Program-made: the position numbers and the translations under genes
In this document: one piece after another, positions 56,718 to 64,000 of the stretch
Layout of the letters: every line of letters starts with the position of its first letter
How positions within the stretch are numbered: the stretch's first letter is position 1
The notes under the pieces: model-generated
What the model saw: the letters and a program-made list of their open reading frames with translations, nothing else
What the model was told of the DNA's origin: nothing
Database searches by the model: none
NCBI RefSeq assembly: GCF_030464345.1
Contig: NZ_VCYH01000011.1
Coordinates: forward strand, 1-64,000
From: Methanoculleus frigidifontis
GTDB taxonomy: Archaea > Halobacteriota > Methanomicrobia > Methanomicrobiales > Methanoculleaceae
Reading direction: 5' to 3'
Length of the DNA stretch: 64,000 nt

Positions 56718-57110
56718 ATGTCGGTATCACGATTCTGGAGAAAGATTCCGCAGCGCTACAACCTCATCGGGACGCAGTGCACCACCTGCGGGCGGTACTT
56801 CTTCCCGCCCCGGTCGTTCTGCCCCGAATGCCGGCGCGACGGCGAGATCGTCGACTACCAGTTCAAGGGTGACGGCGAGATCGTCACCTACACGGTCATC
56901 CGTTCGGCGAGCGACCAGTTCGAGAACACGACCCCGTACGTCCTTGCCATCGTCAGGCTCGACGAAGGGGCGGACCTCACCGCCCAGGTCGTCTGCACGC
57001 CGGAGGAGGCGCGGATCGGGATGCGCGTCCGGAGCGTCTTCCGCAGGATCGCGGCCGACGGCGAGAGTGGCGTCATCCACTACGGCACGAAGTTCGTGCC
57101 GGCAGAATAA
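56718..57110 (+). CDS. DUF35 zinc-ribbon/OB-fold protein, thiolase-HMGS scaffold
   Basis: 130 residues after GGAGGGTG. A rubredoxin-like zinc ribbon (CTTCGRYFFPPRSFCPEC, about 21-38) is followed by an OB fold (GDGEIVTYTVIR, LDEGADLTAQVV). In the known archaeal thiolase/HMG-CoA synthase complex the DUF35 protein bridges the two enzymes so that CoA and the intermediate can move between sites. Position and coupling support the same role here. Confidence 0.9.
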   Translation: MSVSRFWRKIPQRYNLIGTQCTTCGRYFFPPRSFCPECRRDGEIVDYQFKGDGEIVTYTVIRSASDQFENTTPYVLAIVRLDEGADLTAQVVCTPEEARIGMRVRSVFRRIAADGESGVIHYGTKFVPAE

Positions 57111-57117
57111 CTGTCTC

Positions 57118-58041
57118 CTATTTTTCCACGCGGATATCGTAGACCGCGTGCCACCTGCCCGGTGAATACGTCCTGACTTCCCGCTCCGTCACCTCGCCGG
57201 CCGGCAGGCCGTCGAGCAGCGGCAGATATTCGCCTTCCCGCTCCTGCAGCGCGTAGAGGTGGATCCATCCGCCGTCTCTGCAGAGAGAGAAAGCCGTGTC
57301 CAGGAACTCCCGTGCCGCGAGGGGGAGGTTCATGACGATCCGGTCGATAGAAGGCATCCCGATGCGGGAGAGGTGGGCCGCGTCCGCGAGGATCGGCACC
57401 ACATTCCGGGTGCGGTTCAGGGCGATGTTGTGGATCATCAGGTGGACGGCCGCCGGGTTGATGTCGGCGGCAAAGACGACCTGCGCCCGCGGCGCCAGGG
57501 TGATCGCAAACGGACCCACCCCTGCAAACATATCGAGCACGCACTCTCCCTCGCTCATCAGGGAGAGGATCCGCTGCCGCTCGGTCGCGAGGCGTGCCGA
57601 GAAGTAGGCGAGGCCGAGATCGACGTCGAACCGGAGGCCGTACTCGGTGTACCGGGTCTTCGTGGTGGTGGTGCCTGCAAGGACGGTGAACCGGCGGGTG
57701 CGGTATTCGCCCTCGACGGCGCTCTCGGGAAAGAGAACGGTGTGCAGCGAAGGCCGGGAGGCAAGGAGCCGCTCCGCTCCGGCCGGGTCGTCCTCCTGCA
57801 TGATCGCGATCCCACCCACGAGCTCGTGCCGCGGGAGCATGAGACGCTCCGGGAACTGTTCAAATGCACACCGGCGGGCTCCCTCGCAGGGCTCCGTGAC
57901 CGGCAGGAGGACGCGCCCGCCCTCTGCCCGCGGCTTGAGGCGCCGGTCGAGCAGCCCTGATGCGGCCAGGCGCCGCCGCATCGCCTCGGCATCGGATTTC
58001 GGTACGGCGAGACACCATTGCGTCGTTGTGATGCGAACCAC
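57118..58041 (-). CDS. tRNA (guanine37-N1)-methyltransferase, Trm5 family
   Basis: 307 residues with GTG start at 58041 (GAGGG upstream). The Class I methyltransferase site is in VLDMFAGVGPFAITL, with the acidic NPAAVHLM ribose contact and the catalytic-loop NLP in RIVMNLPLAAREF. The N-terminal part (TTTKTRYTEYGLRFDVDLG) is as in Trm5 proteins. It makes m1G37, needed to prevent frameshifting. Trm5a or Trm5b subtypes cannot be separated here. Confidence 0.86.
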   Translation of the reverse strand: MVRITTTQWCLAVPKSDAEAMRRRLAASGLLDRRLKPRAEGGRVLLPVTEPCEGARRCAFEQFPERLMLPRHELVGGIAIMQEDDPAGAERLLASRPSLHTVLFPESAVEGEYRTRRFTVLAGTTTTKTRYTEYGLRFDVDLGLAYFSARLATERQRILSLMSEGECVLDMFAGVGPFAITLAPRAQVVFAADINPAAVHLMIHNIALNRTRNVVPILADAAHLSRIGMPSIDRIVMNLPLAAREFLDTAFSLCRDGGWIHLYALQEREGEYLPLLDGLPAGEVTEREVRTYSPGRWHAVYDIRVEK

Positions 58042-58075
58042 CAGCCCTCATTATGTATGAACCCTAATGGTATTC

Positions 58076-59284
58076 ATGGATGATTATATCGAGCGGATCA
58101 GAAGCGGCTCGCTGAAACTCTACGCCCTTGAAAAAGAGCTCGACGCCCGGGAGGCCGTCCGGGTGCGGCGTGCGTTCATCGAGGAGGAGACGGGCGCGAA
58201 CCTCGATACGATCGGCTCTTTCTCGATGGATATCGATCAGGCGGTCAGAAAGAACATCGAGAACATGATCGGCGCGGTGCAGGTGCCGGTCGGCGTGGCA
58301 GGGCCGCTTGCCGTGAAGGGTGAGTATGCCCGCCCCTCCTGCTACCTCCCCCTGGCGACCACCGAGGGTGCGCTGGTGGCGTCGGTGAACCGGGGGTGCG
58401 CTCTGATCACCCGGGCGGGCGGAGCCGACGTGCGGGTTCTGCGCGACGGTATGACCCGGGCACCGGTCTTCGCCGCCCGCGACATCGTTCACGCCCGGGA
58501 GATCGTCACCTGGGTGGAAGAGCACATGACCGAGATCCGCGAGGCCGCCGAGAGCACCACCTCCCACGGGAAACTCTTTGAGATCGTCCCCTACGTCGCC
58601 GGGACGAACGTCTTCCTGCGGATGGAGTTCGACACCAAGGACGCCATGGGGATGAACATGGTGACGATTGCAGGAGCGAAGGTCGGGGATCTCATCGAGC
58701 GGGAGACGGGCGCCCGGCTCGTCGCCCTCTCCGGGAACATGTGCACCGATAAAAAACCGGCTGCGATCAACCTGATCCGGGGGCGCGGCAGAACAGTCGT
58801 GGCCGGCGTGAAGCTCAGCGATGACCTCATCGCCGATCTTCTCAAGACCGATGCCGAGACGCTCGCGCTCGTCAACTACCGGAAAAATATGGTGGGGTCC
58901 GCGCTCGCCGGCTCCCTCGGGTTCAACGCCCACGCCGCCAACGTCATTGCGGCGATCTTCATCGCCTGCGGCCAGGATGCGGCGCATGTCGTCGAGGGGA
59001 GCACCTGTATGACGACGGTCGAGAAGGTGGACGGCGGGGCGTATGTTGCGGTAACACTCCCGTCGCTCCCGGTCGGCACGGTCGGCGGCGGCACCGGTCT
59101 TGCGACCCAGCGTGAGTGCCTCGATCTCCTGGGCGTCCACGGCGGCGGCACGCCGCCCGGCACCAACGCCCGGGCGCTCGCCGAGATTGTGGCTGCCGGT
59201 GTTCTGGCCGGCGAACTCTCTCTGCTCGGTGCGCTCGCGGCGCAGCACCTCGCCCGGGCTCACCAGCAGCTCGGGCGCGGCTAG
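58076..59284 (+). CDS. hmgA: 3-Hydroxy-3-methylglutaryl-CoA reductase
   Basis: About 402 residues (class I, NADPH-type). Converts HMG-CoA to mevalonate. Motifs: ENMIGAVQVPVGVAGPL, the substrate Glu in TTEGALVASVNRG, the lysine in GNMCTDKKPAAIN, the Asp in CGQDAAHVVEGS, and GTVGGGTGLATQ. The catalytic histidine is in LAAQHLARAHQQL. ATG 58076 lies about 25 bases behind ttatgtatga (58051-58060) and lacks a ribosome site, so it is probably leaderless; ATG 58067 is possible. It is not in the operon of its upstream pathway genes but only one kb away. Confidence 0.93.
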   Translation: MDDYIERIRSGSLKLYALEKELDAREAVRVRRAFIEEETGANLDTIGSFSMDIDQAVRKNIENMIGAVQVPVGVAGPLAVKGEYARPSCYLPLATTEGALVASVNRGCALITRAGGADVRVLRDGMTRAPVFAARDIVHAREIVTWVEEHMTEIREAAESTTSHGKLFEIVPYVAGTNVFLRMEFDTKDAMGMNMVTIAGAKVGDLIERETGARLVALSGNMCTDKKPAAINLIRGRGRTVVAGVKLSDDLIADLLKTDAETLALVNYRKNMVGSALAGSLGFNAHAANVIAAIFIACGQDAAHVVEGSTCMTTVEKVDGGAYVAVTLPSLPVGTVGGGTGLATQRECLDLLGVHGGGTPPGTNARALAEIVAAGVLAGELSLLGALAAQHLARAHQQLGRG

Positions 59285-59295
59285 ACCCCGTCTTT

Positions 59296-59760
59296 TTAAA
59301 ACCGGAACCACTTCATCATCACGACGGCGTCCTCGTCGTTTGCGTAGTAGCAGGCGACGACGAAGACCTCCTGGTAGCCCATGCGGTGGTAGAACCGCTG
59401 CGCCCCCGTGTTGCCGACCCGAACCTCCAGCTGCACGCCGGCAGCCCCGCCGAGCGCGAACTGCTGTTCGAGCCTCCGTACGAGCCGTGCGCCGACGCCC
59501 CTGCCCCGGCACTCGGGAGCGACGGCGAGGTTCATGATATGGCCGTAGACCTCTTCCCCCGTATCCTCAAGCCCGCCGGCGACGAACCCGACGATCCGGC
59601 CGTTATTCCGGGCGACGAAGAATTCTCCGGGATAGGTTGCCAGCGCTTCGACCAGTGTCTCCTCATTCCAGGGGTCAGGAAACGCCTTTCTCTCGATATC
59701 AGCTATCTCGGGAATGTCTGCTGGTTCGGCTTTGTGAATGGTGCTTTCCGGTGTTGCCAT
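59296..59760 (-). CDS. rimI: Ribosomal-protein/N-terminal alanine acetyltransferase (RimI/ArdA-like)
   Basis: 154 residues, GNAT fold. AVAPECRGRGVGARLVRRL is the acetyl-CoA loop (Q/RxxGxG/A), and LEVRVGNTGAQRFYHRMGYQEV is the typical RimI C-terminus. The N-terminal AFPDPWNEETL fits. In archaea this enzyme acetylates protein N-termini rather than only S18. It faces hmgA with convergent ends 11 bases apart. Confidence 0.85.
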   Translation of the reverse strand: MATPESTIHKAEPADIPEIADIERKAFPDPWNEETLVEALATYPGEFFVARNNGRIVGFVAGGLEDTGEEVYGHIMNLAVAPECRGRGVGARLVRRLEQQFALGGAAGVQLEVRVGNTGAQRFYHRMGYQEVFVVACYYANDEDAVVMMKWFRF

Positions 59761-59861
59761 ACGTATTGCAGATCCCCCCCTCGCGGATTGTGCCGGTCTA
59801 TACCCGATCTAATATAGTGTCAGGGCACAAAATACTAGGCACAGAACGAGTGGCGGTTTTC

Positions 59862-61121
59862 ATGGTTCACATCTATCGATTTGCGGCAGTTCGCCCTGAA
59901 CAGAAGTACTCCGATCGTATCCCGTCGGTCCCCTACGACGTGGTGACGGTCGACGAGGCGCGGGCGTGCATCGAACAGAATCCTCTCAGCTTTCTGCGTA
60001 TCAGCAGGCCGGATGCCGAGCTGCCTGGCATCCCGGCGGACGACGACCGGGTCTATGAGCGGGCGGCCGATATCTTCGACCGGATGATGGCGGACGGCCT
60101 CTTCGTGCGCGACCCTGAGCCGGGCATGTACGTCTACCGGGCCGTGCAGGAGGGCGAGGAGTTTCTTGGCCTGGTCTGCTGTGTCTCGACCGATGACTAT
60201 GAGAACCGGCGCATCCGGCGTCACGAGCTGACGCGGTATGACAAAGAAGAAGACCGGACCCGGCATATCGATGCGGTCAATGCCAATACGGGACTTGTAT
60301 TTCTGCTGTACCGCGACACCGGCGAGATCTACCCGGCGATCGCATCGTTGGCGGCATCCGCCGAGCCGGACGGCAGCTCGATGACCGACCAGGGGGTGCT
60401 TCACCAGGTATTCCGGATCAGCGACGAAGCCTCTCTCGCACGCATCGAAGACCTCTTCTCCGGCGTTTCGGAGCTCTACATCGCCGACGGCCATCACCGG
60501 GCAAAGTCGGCCGTCAACGTTGCCGGGCGGAGGGCTGCGGAAGGACGGTTCACGGACGAGACCGGGCGGTTTATGGTCGTGCTCTTTGCACATAACCGCG
60601 TCGATATCCACGGATACAGCCGTCTCGTCACCGACCTCGCCGGGCGGGCGCCGGCGGAGTTCCTCAAAGAACTTGCCGAAGAGTGGACTGTTGCCCCATA
60701 CGGTGCAGTCGATGCGTCCGCATACCAGATCCCCCCGAAGGCGGCCGGCGTGGTGCAGATGCACGTCGTCCACATGTACCTGGACGGGACCTGGTACGAG
60801 CTCACCCGGCCGGTCGAGCATCCAGAAGACCTGATCGGCTCACTCGACGTGAGCGTTCTGCAGAAAGATGTTATGGAAAGGATTCTCGGGATCACCGATC
60901 CGCGGGGCGACTCCCGCCTCCACTACATGGGAGGGGCAAAGCCGCTCTCTGGCCTGGAGCGGCTGGTGGACGGCGGTGAGTTTGTTCTTGCCTTCGCCAT
61001 GCAGCCGGTGAAGATCGAGACCGTCCTCTCCATCGCCGACCGGGACGGCGTCATGCCGCCGAAGTCCACCTGGTTTGAGCCAAAGCTCGTAAGCGGGCTC
61101 GTCATCCACACGCTTGAGTGA
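59862..61121 (+). CDS. DUF1015 family protein
   Basis: About 419 residues from ATG 59862 (MVHIYRFAAVRPEQKYSDRI). Family marks are PSVPYDVVTVDEAR near the start, NPLSFLRISRPD, and the central ADGHHRAKSA motif, which resembles the DGHHR of ParB-like ATPase/kinases such as archaeal SerK. Function in the family is not settled; a phosphorylation reaction is possible. The DTGEIYPAIASL and DVSVLQKDVMERILGI segments are conserved. TATA-like ctaatatag at about 59808-59816 lies some 45-50 bases upstream. Confidence 0.8.
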   Translation: MVHIYRFAAVRPEQKYSDRIPSVPYDVVTVDEARACIEQNPLSFLRISRPDAELPGIPADDDRVYERAADIFDRMMADGLFVRDPEPGMYVYRAVQEGEEFLGLVCCVSTDDYENRRIRRHELTRYDKEEDRTRHIDAVNANTGLVFLLYRDTGEIYPAIASLAASAEPDGSSMTDQGVLHQVFRISDEASLARIEDLFSGVSELYIADGHHRAKSAVNVAGRRAAEGRFTDETGRFMVVLFAHNRVDIHGYSRLVTDLAGRAPAEFLKELAEEWTVAPYGAVDASAYQIPPKAAGVVQMHVVHMYLDGTWYELTRPVEHPEDLIGSLDVSVLQKDVMERILGITDPRGDSRLHYMGGAKPLSGLERLVDGGEFVLAFAMQPVKIETVLSIADRDGVMPPKSTWFEPKLVSGLVIHTLE

Positions 61122-61187
61122 TACGTCACTCTCACGAACTTTTTTTGCAGAGACCCGGGGCACCGGGACGAAAAAAGAGATCTGTCT

Positions 61188-61838
61188 CTACCAGCCGCGG
61201 GAGTAGTGCCCGGAGCAGGTGAAACAGACGTGCTCACCGTTCTCCAGCCGGATCCGGGATTCAGCCGTCATCTCTCCGCACCGCGCGCAGGGGACCGAGC
61301 GGAATATCCGGGCTCGCTCCGGGATATCGGCCTCGACCTGCCGGATTGTGAAGAGCTGCTCCTCGGACATCGCCATGATTGTATCCGAGATTGCCTGCAT
61401 TCGTTTCCAGAACTCGGCTCTTTCCTCGTCGGTTGCTTCTCCCCCCATCACCCGGGGGCGGAGCCGGGCGAGAGCGGGATCGAGTTCGTCGGCGGAGAAG
61501 GATGGGTTCGTGACGATTCTGATCGCCTCGCCGGTCCTCCTGTTGATGAAGGTGTATGCGTGTTTCCCGAGGTCGCGGAAGATCAGGTTGCCCTTGCCTG
61601 CCGTGCACCCGGTGACGACCTGGATCGCGTCGACGCCGCATGCGTCGGTCTCGACGATGGTCACCAGCTCCTCATCGACGGAACGGTCCGAGCAGAGCCG
61701 TTGCATGGCAATCCCGGCAGCACGATAGCCGAGTGTCAGGCCGGGGCAGACATGGCCGTGGAACCGCACGGCTTCGGCAAATGGTTTGATCGCAGGGGCT
61801 GGTGTGTCGTCATGCCGATCGGGTGATGGAGAACACAT
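61188..61838 (-). CDS. FmdE-type protein (formylmethanofuran dehydrogenase subunit E family)
   Basis: 216 residues. The FmdE domain (about 18-150) has FHGHVCPGLTLGYRA and DACGVDAIQVVTGCTAGKGNL, with the His and Cys residues that may bind metal. A C-terminal zinc ribbon (CARCGEMT...CFTCS) follows. FmdE relatives copurify with, but are not always part of, the tungsten/molybdenum formylmethanofuran dehydrogenase of methanogenesis. No fmd/fwd genes are adjacent, so its role may be redox or metal handling elsewhere. Confidence 0.87.
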   Translation of the reverse strand: MCSPSPDRHDDTPAPAIKPFAEAVRFHGHVCPGLTLGYRAAGIAMQRLCSDRSVDEELVTIVETDACGVDAIQVVTGCTAGKGNLIFRDLGKHAYTFINRRTGEAIRIVTNPSFSADELDPALARLRPRVMGGEATDEERAEFWKRMQAISDTIMAMSEEQLFTIRQVEADIPERARIFRSVPCARCGEMTAESRIRLENGEHVCFTCSGHYSRGW

Positions 61839-62119
61839 TCTGATAAACCTCTCTGGATATGGTCTTACTGTACTTGTATTATACGTTTACGAAATTTTAC
61901 GTCATGTTCTGAAGGTATGACTCTGCACCCTCGTGCCGGACAGGAGAGCGTCTCTGCCGAAGGGTGTTGAATATTTCCTCGATTCCCGGATGTATTCCCG
62001 ATCGTTCGCCTCTCCTCTCAAACTCGGTGAATATCGTTTCTTTTCCAAATTTAACCGAATCTGGCCGTAATCCAATGCTATAGTTATTTATACCTCCTCA
62101 GTCAATCAACTGAACTGAG

Positions 62120-62704
62120 ATGAGTGCCCCGAGAGCCGTTCTATTGTGTATGCTAATTCTCGCTATTGCGTGCTGCATCTGCGGATGTACCGACTCTCAG
62201 ACAACGGACGGTATGCCCGCGGGTGCCGAGGGGGGTATCACCGAGATCGCGTACGGCTACACGGAACCGAAGGTGGCGCTCGACGATGCACGTGCCATGC
62301 TCGAGGTGTGGCTGGACGAGCAGCAGATCAACGCTTCCGATATCCGCATATACCGGGTTGAGGGCATCAGCGTCGATCCGGGCGGCATGGCCAGGAGCTG
62401 GGTCTTCGGCACCTGCAGGGCGGGCGAACCTCTCTGGCTCATGTACGACCGGCAGGACGTAGCGGTTCTCTCACTGAACAGTTCGCTTCCTGCAGATGAG
62501 ATCGTCTTCGAATCTATCGTACCGCCCGAGGACCTGTATGACCGGAACCGCGCAGAGATCCGGGATGTCCTGGAACGCCACGGCACCGACGTCACCGATC
62601 TTGCGCTGGCCGGCGGGAGGTACGTCCTGACGGTCCGCTCCGGTGCCGGCATCGAGACGGTGCGGTTCCGGGCGGAGACCGGGGAGGTGGTATCATCGCA
62701 GTGA
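62120..62704 (+). CDS. Predicted lipoprotein, first gene of an envelope operon
   Basis: 194 residues. A short signal (AVLLCMLILAIACCICGC) ends in a lipobox-like Cys, so a lipid-anchored protein is likely. The mature part has EVWLDEQQINASDIRIYRVE and a PepSY-like C-terminus (GGRYVLTVRSGAGIETVRF, then RAETGEVV). I do not recognise a family. ATG 62120 has a TATA-like ttatttata (62081-62089) upstream. The next gene overlaps by four bases. Confidence 0.65.
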   Translation: MSAPRAVLLCMLILAIACCICGCTDSQTTDGMPAGAEGGITEIAYGYTEPKVALDDARAMLEVWLDEQQINASDIRIYRVEGISVDPGGMARSWVFGTCRAGEPLWLMYDRQDVAVLSLNSSLPADEIVFESIVPPEDLYDRNRAEIRDVLERHGTDVTDLALAGGRYVLTVRSGAGIETVRFRAETGEVVSSQ

Positions 62705-63714
62705 CCGGTGACGAAGGCCTGATGTCGCTCGATTTTCTGGCCGGGTTTACGATCTTTATGATCTCCCTGATCATTGTGGTCAGCCTCATCCCCGGGCTGC
62801 TGGCCGGTGTTGCGAGCAGCAGCATCGATTACGATGCCGTGGCCTACCGGACGGCCGTCATCCTGGTCGAAGACCCGGGCTGGCCGGATTCGCCGAATGC
62901 CTGGGAGCATTACGGCACTGCGCACAAAGACCTGGTCGAGCGGCTCGGTCTTGCCGTCTCGAAAGACGCTCCCAATATTCTTCTTCCCGCCAAGATCGAT
63001 CGTCTCTTCGATACGACGTTCTTCACCTACCCGGACGACTACCGCTCCCGCGTATTCTTCACCGACTATCCCTACTCGTTCAATATCTCGCTGGTGCAGC
63101 CCGGGGAGGATACCCGGTACCTCGGCGAGCCCCTGCCGCAGGGGCAGTACGGCTATATCCGCAGGGTCGTTAAGATAAAAGAGCCGGCCGTCGCCGAGAT
63201 CAATGCCGGCTCGTACATCGCCGGTGTGGATCAGACGTTTACCGTGACCCTGAACTACACCGAGCTGCTCGATGCGGCGGTCGACCCCGCGTACCGGATC
63301 GACCCGCGGACGGAACCGATATCGATCAACATTACGAACTTCGCGGGGTGTCTGGTCAACCCGTATGTGTTCGCTACGCTCGACAACATCACCTTCTCGG
63401 TCAACGGGGTGACGCTGCCGGCGACCACGGACGAGTACACGATGATAAAGGACGAGAGTTATCAGTTCTTCATCGACGGCACCCCGGCGGACCTGACGCC
63501 CGGCGCACCGGTCGGCAGCGCGCTCAACCTGACGCTGAAGCCGGCATGGCTGAAGAACTTCCCGGTCAATAAGGGAGATCGAAATCTCCTCACCATCACG
63601 TATCGGTTTGCAGACGACCCGGCGCAGACACAGATCCAGGGTGATTACTCCTTCGACTACACGACCGCCGCCCCGCAGCTCGATGTGGCCGCTCTGGAGG
63701 TGGCGGTATGGTGA
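62701..63714 (+). CDS. Pilin-like or pseudopilin-like surface protein
   Basis: 337 residues, starting at GTG 62701 (TGDEGLMSLDFLAGF). One N-terminal hydrophobic helix (about 10-38) is preceded by charged DEGLM, like archaeal type IV pilin or accessory proteins. The remainder is a long beta-rich external domain (DQTFTVTLNYTELLDAAVD, PISINITNFAGCLVNPY). GGAGGTG is about nine bases upstream. Coupled with the lipoprotein gene and the next pilin-like gene. Exact family uncertain. Confidence 0.65.
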   Translation: MTGDEGLMSLDFLAGFTIFMISLIIVVSLIPGLLAGVASSSIDYDAVAYRTAVILVEDPGWPDSPNAWEHYGTAHKDLVERLGLAVSKDAPNILLPAKIDRLFDTTFFTYPDDYRSRVFFTDYPYSFNISLVQPGEDTRYLGEPLPQGQYGYIRRVVKIKEPAVAEINAGSYIAGVDQTFTVTLNYTELLDAAVDPAYRIDPRTEPISINITNFAGCLVNPYVFATLDNITFSVNGVTLPATTDEYTMIKDESYQFFIDGTPADLTPGAPVGSALNLTLKPAWLKNFPVNKGDRNLLTITYRFADDPAQTQIQGDYSFDYTTAAPQLDVAALEVAVW

Positions 63715-64000
63715 ACGATTCCGGGCAGCTCTACTCGATGGAGGGGGTTGCGGCAGGCCTCATCATGATCGTCACCGCCTACTTCGTCCTGAATACGACC
63801 AGCATCTACACGCCGGGGGATGCGCACATCATCGATATGCAGCTCGAGCAGCTCGCAAACGACGCCCTCGCCATGATGGATACGCCGGCGGCGGACGGGG
63901 ACGACAGCGCCTTGAAGACATTTGTTGCAAGCAATGACAGCAGCGGCTTTCGCGATGAGTTCCTCGACTACTGCGGGCTTCGGGCGGGGGGGACGGATAC
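63708..64000 (+). CDS. Second pilin-like surface protein, 3'-partial
   Basis: The frame is open to the right edge (97 codons visible). It begins VNDSGQLYSMEGVAAGLIMIV after GGAGGTGG and overlaps the previous stop. The hydrophobic helix (about 13-32) follows a polar lead containing Gly-Gln-Leu-Tyr-Ser-Met-Glu, the pattern of archaeal prepilin-like genes; IIDMQLEQLANDALAMMD follows. The family usually comes in sets of several small genes, so the cluster probably continues beyond the window. Confidence 0.65.
   Translation, partial: MVNDSGQLYSMEGVAAGLIMIVTAYFVLNTTSIYTPGDAHIIDMQLEQLANDALAMMDTPAADGDDSALKTFVASNDSSGFRDEFLDYCGLRAGGTD

Overview
The window reads as a gene-dense, high-GC stretch of a methanogenic euryarchaeon of the Methanomicrobiales, most like Methanoculleus. 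This rests on gene content: a group II chaperonin (thermosome), archaeal RPA with its partner protein, TiaS, deoxyhypusine synthase, the archaeal mevalonate genes (thiolase/HMG-CoA synthase/DUF35 plus HMG-CoA reductase), a four-subunit pyruvate:ferredoxin oxidoreductase, an FmdE-type protein, CTP-dependent riboflavin kinase and ADP-forming acyl-CoA synthetase. Archaeal signals agree: TATA-like boxes about 25 bp before many starts, several apparently leaderless genes, and GGAGGTGA-type ribosome sites elsewhere. The genus is inference. I saw no rRNA, tRNA, CRISPR array or intact transposase.

Layout. 1-15 kb is a cell-surface region: the 3' part of a cation/proton antiporter, a polysaccharide flippase, four tandem paralogues of a secreted right-handed beta-helix protein (the last with three carbohydrate-binding-like repeats), a UDP-sugar dehydrogenase and two small membrane proteins. 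15-18 kb is porBACD. 18-25 kb holds an Hsp20-like protein, a DUF255 thioredoxin-fold protein, an OsmC protein, an MBL-rhodanese protein and an acyl-CoA synthetase. 25.4-25.9 kb holds one copy of a short inverted-repeat element whose second copy is at 49.2-49.6 kb. 26-29 kb is a FecB/FecCD/ATPase ABC importer for a corrinoid or siderophore. 29-34.6 kb carries a DUF1622 protein, a CDF-NifX fusion, a Nudix hydrolase, uracil-DNA glycosylase, trpF, lysS and ywbE.

34.6-40.5 kb is a tandem array of three paralogous membrane histidine kinases with no response regulator next to them. 40.7-44.7 kb holds the thermosome, an HTH regulator and the divergent tiaS, with an inverted-repeat operator candidate between the last two. 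44.7-45.1 kb is a promoter-headed region with a perfect 17-bp stem and no clear gene. 45-49 kb contains a GNAT acetyltransferase, deoxyhypusine synthase, pyrF, a small NrdD-tail-like zinc protein coupled to cbiZ, and a DUF1858 protein. 49.6-54 kb holds RPA, the RPA-associated protein, a serine-recombinase-like protein that has lost catalytic residues, and the ribB/riboflavin kinase pair. 53.8-59.3 kb is the mevalonate entry region with an HTH gene coupled to it. The end carries RimI, a DUF1015 protein, an FmdE protein and the start of a pilin-like envelope operon that runs off the right edge.

The most unusual signals are the paired MITE-like elements with terminal inverted repeats and one probable target duplication, the beta-helix array with a nearly constant centre and varied ends, the structured orphan locus at 44.8 kb, and several proteins with altered active-site or ligand residues (MBL-rhodanese, recombinase-like, UDG).
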